Positions 1 to 6,331 of a stretch of 16,709 bases of DNA are shown piece after piece. The notes beneath the pieces were generated by a model. That model did no database searches, was not told the origin of the DNA, and worked only from the letters and a program-made list of their open reading frames with translations. Position 1 is the stretch's first letter. Each line of letters begins with the position of its first letter. The stretch is from an uncultured Actinomyces sp. (lineage in GTDB: Bacteria; Actinomycetota; Actinomycetes; Actinomycetales; Actinomycetaceae), in assembly GCA_938028585.1 (NCBI GenBank), contig CALIZH010000059.1:1-16709 (forward strand), read 5' to 3'. A program made the position numbers and the translations under genes.

Positions 1-901
1 CAAGAATCGCGTTTGCGCAGTCGGAGGCTTCTGCACGAGTCGGTCGAGGATTCTTAATCATCGAGTCCATAACCTGCGTCGCAACGATCACAGGCTTAGC
101 CGCACGGCGTGCGAGCTCAATCGCGCGCTTCTGAACAAGCGGAACGTCCTCAAGCGGCATCTCAACACCGAGATCGCCACGCGCGACCATAATTCCGTCG
201 AAAGCATCGACGATCTCAGAAAGAGCTTCTACGGCCTGAGGCTTTTCGATCTTAGCGATGACCGGAAGACGCTTCCCACATTCATCCATAATTGCATGAA
301 CGGAATCGATATCGGCTGCAGAGCGGACGAAAGACAACGCAATGAAGTCCGCGTCAGCCTTGATACCCCAGCGCAGGTCTTCTTCGTCCTTCGCACTCAT
401 CGCGGGGACCGAAACGGCGACACCAGGCAGATTCAGGCCCTTGTGGTCAGAAACATAACCGGGGACCTCCACGCGAGTAACGACATCGGTATCAGTAACC
501 TCGATAACTCGAACAGCAACGTTACCGTCGTCAATCAGCAGACGATCACCGGGGGCGCAGTCACCAGGCAGTCCCTTAAAGGTCGTGCCAACGAGTTCTT
601 TGGTTCCCGGAACATCGCGGGTAGTGATGGTGAAAGTATCACCAACTTCGAGATACTGTGGTCCCTCTTCAAAAGTTTCAAGGCGAATCTTGGGGCCTTG
701 AAGGTCAACAAGAACGGCGATGCCTCGGCCTGAGTTCTGAGCAGCACGACGAACGCGCTCGACGACTTCCTCATGCTCTTCGGCTGTGCCGTGGGAACGG
801 TTAATACGGGCGACATCCATGCCGGCATCAACCAGAGCCTGGATCTGTTCAGCAGAGGCTGTCGCGGGTCCAATAGTGCATACAATCTTTGCTCGACGCA
901 T
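1..901 (-). CDS. pyk: Pyruvate kinase, N-terminal 300 codons (runs off window)
   Basis: Last step of glycolysis: phosphoenolpyruvate + ADP gives pyruvate + ATP, in the cytoplasm. The reading frame from the ATG at 901 begins MRRAKIVCTIGPATASAEQ and stays open to the window edge. Visible family landmarks are the active-site segment ARINRSHG (about residues 33-40), VDLQGPKIR (about 68-76), the catalytic-lysine segment IAKIEKPQA, the metal-site segment MVARGDLGVE and the threonine segment VIVATQVMDSMIKNPRPTRAEA. The barrel and inserted B domain are present; the C-terminal domain is outside the window. The DLQGPKIR form carries Lys where potassium-dependent enzymes carry Glu, so a potassium-independent enzyme is expected. 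The start is 9 nt after the lgt stop with a weak TTAGGA-like ribosome site, so co-transcription with lgt is likely. Identity is essentially certain. Confidence 0.97.
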   Translation of the reverse strand, partial: MRRAKIVCTIGPATASAEQIQALVDAGMDVARINRSHGTAEEHEEVVERVRRAAQNSGRGIAVLVDLQGPKIRLETFEEGPQYLEVGDTFTITTRDVPGTKELVGTTFKGLPGDCAPGDRLLIDDGNVAVRVIEVTDTDVVTRVEVPGYVSDHKGLNLPGVAVSVPAMSAKDEEDLRWGIKADADFIALSFVRSAADIDSVHAIMDECGKRLPVIAKIEKPQAVEALSEIVDAFDGIMVARGDLGVEMPLEDVPLVQKRAIELARRAAKPVIVATQVMDSMIKNPRPTRAEASDCANAIL

Positions 902-910
902 GTTTCTATC

Positions 911-1858
911 CTAACGTGCCTTGGTCTCTTCGACAGGGCGACTTTCCGGTGACATAGGAGTATCGCCCTTGTCTCCATCAGCCTTCTGAGTAGTGGAATC
1001 TTCATCCTGTTTATCAGCTGGATTGGAAGTCGTGGCCAGTTCAGCGGGCTCAACTCGGGTGGAAGCAGAGCGTCGACCAGCGATAATAAAACTCACCAAG
1101 CCCAGCAGGAAGACAATGATTGAAGTCCATACGTTGATGCGCAGTCCCAAGAAATGATGCGCGTCATCAATGCGCAGCATCTCAATCCACACTCGCCCAA
1201 GTGTGTAAACCATGATGTACGAAGCAAAAAGCTGCCCCGATTTCACCTTGATGCGACGATCGATCAGCAGAAGAACTGCTACCCCAGCTACATTCCATAG
1301 GCATTCATATAGGAAGGTTGGGTGGAAAAGAGTTCCTGGAGCATAACCCGAGGGCAGATGCGCATTGTCAATGCTCAGTCCCCACGGAAGAGTCGTCGGT
1401 GCTCCAAAGAGCTCTTGATTGAACCAATTCCCCCAGCGTCCAAGCGCCTGTGCAGCCAGAAGGGGAGCAGCAAGGGAATCTGCAATCGGACCCAAGCGCT
1501 GGCCTCGGTGACGAACTACCAGCCAAGCAGCGAGCGCTCCGCCTGCGACCGCACCCCAAATTCCCAAGCCGCCGTTCCAAATCGCGAAGGCCATGAGCGG
1601 CTTTCCGCCCTGGCCAAAATACGCATCTGGTGAAGTGATCACATGATAAATACGAGCACCCAGAATGCCAGCGGGAACTGCCCACAGCGCCACATCATAA
1701 AAAAGGTCCGGGTCTCCCCCGCGTTTCTGGTAACGCAGAGCGGACCAATAGACGGAAATGAGAATCGCACAGGCGATGATCAAGCCATAAGCGCGAATCG
1801 GAATCGGGCCAAGATGCCATACACCGTTACTCGGCGATGGCAAAGCAAGAGCGCGCAT
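911..1858 (-). CDS. lgt: Prolipoprotein diacylglyceryl transferase Lgt
   Basis: Transfers diacylglycerol from phosphatidylglycerol to the lipobox cysteine of prolipoproteins, in the cytoplasmic membrane. The 315-residue product has about seven hydrophobic segments. Family motifs in order are RAYG (22-25), GGLGIWG (96-102), the Lgt signature GRWGNWFNQELFG (140-152), HPTFLYE (179-185) and GRVWIEMLRID (221-231). The position of E. coli His103 is Trp101 here, which I recall as usual in actinobacteria. After the last membrane span (about 242-260) there is a hydrophilic tail of about 55 residues rich in Glu, Asp, Lys and Ser, longer than in E. coli; such tails occur in actinobacterial Lgt. A GAGGAA ribosome site sits 8 nt before the ATG. 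trpC ends 48 nt upstream and pyk starts 9 nt downstream. Confidence 0.96.
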   Translation of the reverse strand: MRALALPSPSNGVWHLGPIPIRAYGLIIACAILISVYWSALRYQKRGGDPDLFYDVALWAVPAGILGARIYHVITSPDAYFGQGGKPLMAFAIWNGGLGIWGAVAGGALAAWLVVRHRGQRLGPIADSLAAPLLAAQALGRWGNWFNQELFGAPTTLPWGLSIDNAHLPSGYAPGTLFHPTFLYECLWNVAGVAVLLLIDRRIKVKSGQLFASYIMVYTLGRVWIEMLRIDDAHHFLGLRINVWTSIIVFLLGLVSFIIAGRRSASTRVEPAELATTSNPADKQDEDSTTQKADGDKGDTPMSPESRPVEETKAR

Positions 1859-1906
1859 GAAAACTATTCCTCGTGAATAACAACTATTTCTCCCTACCTT
1901 AGTAGA

Positions 1907-2779
1907 TTATTCACGTCGAGTATCACTCCAGCTTCCATCACTACCACGATGTGCCTCACGAATACGCATTCGCCGATCAGCAAGTAGCGAAGGATGATGT
2001 CCGGCGCTCACCATTTCAGCTACAAGTTCTTCGGGATTGTCACTACGCATGAGCGCTTCACCTACAAGAACTGCATCCGCTCCTGCTCTCGCGTATTCGA
2101 ATACATCTCTCGGGCCCCGGACACCAGATTCCGCAATAGCCAATACTCCACTTGGAACCACATCAATAACTTCATCGATGACGTGACGATCAACGTATCC
2201 CGACGCGAGATCTCGAGCATTAACTCCGATCATGAGTGCCCCTGCTTCAAGTGCCCTCAAGGCATCAAGACGCGAGTGTGTCTCGACAAGTACACCCATA
2301 CCAAGAGACTGAGCACGTTCGAGAAGACCATTGAGTGCCGCTTGCGAAAGAAGCTGGGCAATAAGAAGCACAACGTCAGCTCCATTACGGCGCGCTTCAA
2401 ATAGCTGATATGCCGACAAGATGATGTCCTTACAGAGAACAGGAGAGGTTGTCGCTGCCTTTACTCGAGCAAGGTCGGAATACTGTCCGTGAAAGTAAGA
2501 AGATTCGGTGACGACGGAAAGCATAGCCGCTCCCCCACACTCAAAAGCCTGTGCCAGCGGTGCAGGATCATCAACCGTCGAATACACCCCCCAGGGTGAT
2601 GCGCGCTTAATCTCAGCAATCACAGCGGTTGCCCCATCAGAACGTAGGAATTCCTCGGGGTGTCGAAGAGGGTCAGGAACGTTCTCACATTGCCGCTTTA
2701 AATCATCCAAGCTGAGGTGTTCTTCGCGTAAGGCGCGCTGACGCTGTATGTTTGCGATGACCTCATCAAGTCTGAGCAC
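1907..2779 (-). CDS. trpC: Indole-3-glycerol phosphate synthase-like protein TrpC
   Basis: IGPS closes the indole ring from CdRP in tryptophan synthesis (cytoplasmic TIM barrel). The start is taken as the GTG at 2779: it lies 5 nt after a perfect AAGGAGG (2785-2791), while an in-frame GTG at 2785 overlaps that site. The 290-residue product keeps the catalytic set by comparison with the Sulfolobus enzyme: Glu56 and Lys58 in AEIKRASP, Lys117 in CKDI, Glu166 in LVETHS, Asn187 and Arg189 in GVNARDL, and Glu217-Ser218 in AESGV. Departures from the family: the usual SPSxG loop reads SPWGV (Trp63), and the usual LRKDF is LCKDI, so the aromatic residue next to the catalytic lysine is Ile119. The C-terminal 25 residues are a charged tail. 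trpB and trpA are not downstream; lgt follows. Homology is sure; whether it works in tryptophan synthesis is less so. Confidence 0.9.
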   Translation of the reverse strand: MLRLDEVIANIQRQRALREEHLSLDDLKRQCENVPDPLRHPEEFLRSDGATAVIAEIKRASPWGVYSTVDDPAPLAQAFECGGAAMLSVVTESSYFHGQYSDLARVKAATTSPVLCKDIILSAYQLFEARRNGADVVLLIAQLLSQAALNGLLERAQSLGMGVLVETHSRLDALRALEAGALMIGVNARDLASGYVDRHVIDEVIDVVPSGVLAIAESGVRGPRDVFEYARAGADAVLVGEALMRSDNPEELVAEMVSAGHHPSLLADRRMRIREAHRGSDGSWSDTRRE

Positions 2780-2784
2780 CGCCA

Positions 2785-2791
2785 CCTCCTT
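2785..2791 (-). promoter_or_regulatory. Strong ribosome binding site of trpC
   Basis: On the minus strand this reads AAGGAGG, a full match to the anti-Shine-Dalgarno sequence. It overlaps an in-frame GTG at 2785 and sits 5 nt before the GTG at 2779, so it decides for the inner start. Confidence 0.8.
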
Positions 2792-2799
2792 GTGTGAAC

Positions 2800-2829
2800 T
2801 CTCAATCTGATGCTAGTCCTCAATTGAGA
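2800..2829 (-). repeat. Inverted repeat with nested palindrome upstream of trpC
   Basis: Seven-base arms TCTCAAT (2800-2806) and ATTGAGA (2823-2829) flank a 16-nt loop. The right arm also forms a 10-bp palindrome CTCAATTGAG (2819-2828). The whole lies 9 nt upstream of the trpC ribosome site, in the only non-coding gap between the A24 peptidase and trpC. It could be an operator or a weak RNA structure. No U-tract follows, so it is not a normal terminator. I see no clear leader peptide with tryptophan codons in this gap. Confidence 0.35.
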
Positions 2830-2854
2830 AAAAGAGGTAATCGCACGCTTCTAG

Positions 2855-3601
2855 CTAAATCCCAAGATGAAACAATAGTGAAAGATCGGTAGAAACATCA
2901 CTCCACAGAAGGAAGCTCAAGAGAGTAGAGCCGATCATCCAGGGGCCAAAAGCAATCCGAGAACGGGTACCGGCTTGGCCGCTCACAATTTTCCACAGCG
3001 CCGCGCAGGCAGCTGAGACAATCGAGACCAAGAGTCCGAAGAGCGCAGCATGCCAACCAAGAAGCCCAAGCAGTGAACCAAGGATTGGTGCAAGCCGAAG
3101 ATCTCCCCTACCAAAACCGCCTTTGGGAAGCGTGCCCAGCCATAAAGGCAGAGTCCAAATTAAAGTCCCAAAAACTACCTGCGCAACAAGTAGATAAGGC
3201 TGTGGGTGAAAATAGATTGTCACTCCGATGCCGCTCAATACACCACAGGCAAGCGCAAGAACGTACGGAGTGGGAAGTCTATGCGTGCGCGCATCAATAT
3301 AGCCAAGCAGGGTACCCATCATCGTCAGCGACACTACAGCGGGTGACGCGGGTCGTGCCTGAGCTCCCACAAGCACGACTGCTCCCACAAGCACAGCTGC
3401 CCACACAACACCATTTCGTTTGAGCGGAGTTAGCGATGCTTCGACAAAGTAGCGGCGCTGAATCGCCCACCCAGACACACTGAGCCACACAGCATACGTG
3501 ATCCAGACAATGACAGAAAGAAATAAGTTCCACTCTGCGGCGCCTAAGGACTTATCCGCGATCCTTGTCAAGACAGGAAAAAGTATCGGGAGCGTACCCA
3601 T
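2855..3601 (-). CDS. A24-family prepilin (leader) peptidase, methylase domain absent
   Basis: A membrane aspartic protease that removes the leader of type IV prepilins and related pseudopilins at the cytoplasmic face. The 248-residue product has about seven hydrophobic segments. The two catalytic aspartates are Asp103 in GYIDARTHRLP and Asp167 in GFGRGDLRLAP; a conserved AFGPWMIGS segment follows near 217-225. It lacks the cysteine-bearing N-terminal methyltransferase domain of bifunctional PilD, as in many actinobacterial homologues. The ATG is 2 nt after the aroE stop, with a GGGAAG ribosome site inside the aroE end. This gene commonly follows aroE in actinobacteria. No pilin or Tad gene is in the window, so its substrate cannot be read from context. 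Confidence 0.9.
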   Translation of the reverse strand: MGTLPILFPVLTRIADKSLGAAEWNLFLSVIVWITYAVWLSVSGWAIQRRYFVEASLTPLKRNGVVWAAVLVGAVVLVGAQARPASPAVVSLTMMGTLLGYIDARTHRLPTPYVLALACGVLSGIGVTIYFHPQPYLLVAQVVFGTLIWTLPLWLGTLPKGGFGRGDLRLAPILGSLLGLLGWHAALFGLLVSIVSAACAALWKIVSGQAGTRSRIAFGPWMIGSTLLSFLLWSDVSTDLSLLFHLGI

Positions 3602-3603
3602 AC

Positions 3604-4452
3604 TTAATTCTTCCCAAGTAAGTCAAAGACAGCAGATACCGCATGATCGTCGGCGTCTAAACCTGTCATCAGCTTAAATTGCATTAGCGCCTGATACACA
3701 AGCATGTCTACCCCAAAGGCAACGGGTATTGAACGTTCTTGACACATTGCGATAGCGGGAGTGACTCGCGGCGCATAGCAGACATCAAGGAAACTCGCCT
3801 TCTTCGGCATTGATGCGAGCTGCGATACATGTGCATCAAGAGCGCCCGAAGGCAGTGTCGAAACGACCACGTCCGCAAGTGAACAACAACTTGAAAGCTC
3901 GTCGCGCTGCATCAAATCATGACCGTGGTAGCTCACGCCAAGATTGAGAGCAGCGCGGTGAAAATCAACAGGAACTTTCCCGTTATGGAAAGCGCGAGCT
4001 ACAACATGTACCTCTGCAAAACCCAATGAGACAACAGCGGCAAGTGCTGATGCTGCCGTTGCTCCCGAACCAATAATGACCGCTCTTCCGCGACTGTCTA
4101 GGCCCGAGCGGCTTCTACTAAGCTCAATCGCCCGGCTCATTCCATAAACATCAGTATTGAAGCCGGTCTTCAAGCTTCCAGTCGGGATAAGGGTATTGAC
4201 CGAATTCAATGCTTCAGCTTGAGGATCAACGATATCAAGAAGCGGGATTACTGCCTTCTTGCACGGCATCGTAATAGAAACACCGACGCATTCATCATCA
4301 ATGGAAGAGATCCACTGGGGCAAGGACTCTGCAGTGACTTCATGTTTCAGGTAGGTCCATCCATTCAGTCCTGCGTAATCCCACAAGCAGCGATGGATCA
4401 GTGGAGACAACGAGTGCTCAATAGGTGATCCAATGACGCACGCCCAAGGCAT
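3604..4452 (-). CDS. aroE: Shikimate dehydrogenase
   Basis: Reduces 3-dehydroshikimate to shikimate with NADPH in the chorismate pathway. Start is the ATG at 4452, which shares its A with the TGA of mltG (TGATG) and has AGGGGAAG 5 nt upstream; an upstream in-frame start at 4479 would overlap mltG by 28 nt. With this start (282 residues) the substrate residues fall at Ser14 and Ser16 in SPIEHSLSP, Thr61 and catalytic Lys65 in SITMPCK, Asn86 in NSVNTL and Asp101 in FNTDVYG. The nucleotide loop is GSGATAA (128-134), followed by VVARAF, the actinobacterial form rather than the enterobacterial NRTxxKA. The C-terminal GVDMLVYQALMQF carries the conserved Gln254. It forms one coupled unit with mltG and the A24 peptidase. 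aroC, aroK and aroB, which often follow, are not here. Confidence 0.96.
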   Translation of the reverse strand: MPWACVIGSPIEHSLSPLIHRCLWDYAGLNGWTYLKHEVTAESLPQWISSIDDECVGVSITMPCKKAVIPLLDIVDPQAEALNSVNTLIPTGSLKTGFNTDVYGMSRAIELSRSRSGLDSRGRAVIIGSGATAASALAAVVSLGFAEVHVVARAFHNGKVPVDFHRAALNLGVSYHGHDLMQRDELSSCCSLADVVVSTLPSGALDAHVSQLASMPKKASFLDVCYAPRVTPAIAMCQERSIPVAFGVDMLVYQALMQFKLMTGLDADDHAVSAVFDLLGKN

Positions 4453-5861
4453 CAGCACTTCCCCTGATGGGTTGAACAATATTCCTCAAGACGCTTCGTA
4501 TTCTGGGTTTGCTCATCATGGGTTGCGGCAAAGAGAGTTTCGCCAGAGTCCAGATCAACAGTCACGAAGTACAGCCAATTCCCCTCGGCGGGGTGAATTG
4601 CCGCATTAATGGCCTGGCTAGACGGCTGAGAAATAGGTGATGGGGGAAGCCCCGGATTTCGATAAGTGTTATATGGATTATCAGCTGCGAGGTCCTCAGC
4701 AGTGGGAATACCGCCGGTTTTTCCAACTCCATAAAGAACAGTCGAATCCATTTGCAAAAGACCACGGGTCTCACCATTCGTATCGGCAAGGCGGTTGTCG
4801 ATAACCCGCGAGACCATCGGTAGGTATTCGGGATTTCGTACCTCACGCTCAAGAATCGATGCTTTTGTGAGGACCTTCTCCCGATCTGCTGCGGACACAC
4901 CGAGGTCGTCAAGCTGCTTCTTAGTTGCAGCCACCATTTGAGTAATTAATGACTCAGCGGTTTCGCCCTCTGCGAGCTCATAGGACCCGGGTGCCAGCCA
5001 TCCTTCAACATTTCCATTTGCTTCAGCGGGCAAACCAATAGTTGTTGCATCCGCCATTGCAGTTTTTACCTGGTCAAGTGGAATATCGGTCACTAAGGCA
5101 ATCTGTTCTGCGACCTGTTCCTTTGTCTGTCCGGGTGTAACAGTCACCGTATTATCCATGCGATTCGCATCATCAAGGAGCGCGGCAATTGCACCCGATG
5201 CGCTCATCTCTTTCTTCAAGGTGTAGCTACCTGGACGAATACCGACAGCGGCCTTATTGGCCTCAAAGGCGCGAATAAAAGCTGATAGCGACTTAACCAC
5301 ACCGGCATCGACAAGTCGTTGTCCAATCTGCTGGCCCGATTCACCGTCATAAATGGTGACGACAACTTGGCCATTTCCTGGACCCGGGAAATCATCAGCT
5401 GCCGTACTTGACGAAGAGGAACCTCGAAGCTGTGTGTAAGCAAGATAAATTCCACCAGCACAGAGCGTGAGAGTCAGAAGAAGAACGATGAATGTACGAA
5501 TTGAACGACGACGCCTGCGTTTGCGAACCGCCCGCCGTTCTTGCGCAAGACGCCTGCTCCGCATTCCAGTCGTCTCGGACGCTGTCTCTTCATGCGCTAG
5601 ACGTCGAGTACGTCGCGTTGGAAGGCCTGCGGGCACAGCGGTTTCTGGAGCAGAGGCCTCGTGGCTTCCCGGACGAAGAATCTGATCAAAGTCAGTTTCC
5701 TTCGCACGTGAGCTAGCAAAGGATCGAGATGCCTCAATGCTTACGCTAGGCTGGGTTTCCTCAACATGAACCTGCGATTCGGGAGGCGCAGATTCTTGCG
5801 CGCGACGTTGGTGAATGCTCGCTCGCTTGGGGAAAGGATATCCGGGCGTATTGTCGCTCAT
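4452..5861 (-). CDS. mltG: Endolytic murein transglycosylase MltG (YceG family)
   Basis: Cuts nascent glycan strands within the chain at the outer face of the membrane and sets glycan length. The ATG at 5861 overlaps the ruvX stop (TGATG) and follows GGAAGGA with a 5-nt spacer; a GTG three bases earlier would be too close to it. The 469-residue product has a cytoplasmic tail of about 120 residues rich in Ser, Glu and Arg, ending in an arginine cluster, then one membrane span (about 121-142) and a serine linker. The YceG domain follows: VEGWLAPGSYEL (about 285-296), KASILEREV with the likely catalytic Glu338, LQMDSTVLYGVG, and NPYNTYRNPGLPPSPI (about 395-410). The C-terminus is complete. The long cytoplasmic tail is usual in actinobacterial homologues and may bind divisome or elongasome partners; that is inference. 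Confidence 0.95.
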   Translation of the reverse strand: MSDNTPGYPFPKRASIHQRRAQESAPPESQVHVEETQPSVSIEASRSFASSRAKETDFDQILRPGSHEASAPETAVPAGLPTRRTRRLAHEETASETTGMRSRRLAQERRAVRKRRRRRSIRTFIVLLLTLTLCAGGIYLAYTQLRGSSSSSTAADDFPGPGNGQVVVTIYDGESGQQIGQRLVDAGVVKSLSAFIRAFEANKAAVGIRPGSYTLKKEMSASGAIAALLDDANRMDNTVTVTPGQTKEQVAEQIALVTDIPLDQVKTAMADATTIGLPAEANGNVEGWLAPGSYELAEGETAESLITQMVAATKKQLDDLGVSAADREKVLTKASILEREVRNPEYLPMVSRVIDNRLADTNGETRGLLQMDSTVLYGVGKTGGIPTAEDLAADNPYNTYRNPGLPPSPISQPSSQAINAAIHPAEGNWLYFVTVDLDSGETLFAATHDEQTQNTKRLEEYCSTHQGKC

Positions 5862-6331
5862 CACTGTCCTTCCTCAAGGACAAGTTCCTTTCCAGGAGCT
5901 CGTCCGCTCATTCGTTCCATTTCCAAAGCTGTTTCCAGAATAATAGACGCAGCCACTTGGTCAATCATCTGACGATGTTCACGCCGTTCAACTCCGGCTT
6001 GGAGAAGACGCTCATGCCCTTCGTGCGAGCTTAGGCGTTCGTCGACTAAGCACACACGACACTCAGGTAAAACCATCTTAAGCTTTCGAGCGTAGCGACG
6101 TGCGCCCTTTGCCGAAATTCCCTCGCCACCGCGCATATGTCTTGGTAAGCCAACAATTATTTCAATGACCTCAAGCTCATTGGCATAGCGAACAATCTCG
6201 TTAATTTCCGAGGCGTCGTCTTGGCGTGTCAGTGTTTCGAGGGGAAGAGCCAGGATGCCCCCCGCGTCACTACGCGCGAGGCCGACCCTGACCGTCCCGA
6301 CATCGACAGCCAGACGAACTCCCGGCCGCAT
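5861..6331 (-). CDS. ruvX: Putative pre-16S rRNA nuclease / Holliday junction resolvase-like RuvX (YqgF)
   Basis: RNase H-fold nuclease needed for 5' maturation of 16S rRNA in bacteria; also described as an RuvC-like resolvase. The ATG at 6331 shares its A with the alaS TGA. The 156-residue product has the expected acidic triad: Asp10 in LAVDVGTVRVGLA, Glu98 in LVDERLSS and Asp124 in QMIDQVAASIIL. The IIVGLPRHMRGGEG segment (about 58-71) matches the family VGLPLNxDG loop. Length is normal, with a short acidic tail. The ribosome site is poor (an AAAGAG-like run), which fits translation by re-initiation from alaS. The order alaS-ruvX-mltG-aroE is conserved in actinobacteria. Confidence 0.95.
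   Translation of the reverse strand: MRPGVRLAVDVGTVRVGLARSDAGGILALPLETLTRQDDASEINEIVRYANELEVIEIIVGLPRHMRGGEGISAKGARRYARKLKMVLPECRVCLVDERLSSHEGHERLLQAGVERREHRQMIDQVAASIILETALEMERMSGRAPGKELVLEEGQ

Noticed and set aside
1859..1906. AT-rich partial symmetry between trpC and lgt
   Set aside because: Imperfect, short and overlapping the lgt ribosome site; no terminator or operator can be supported.
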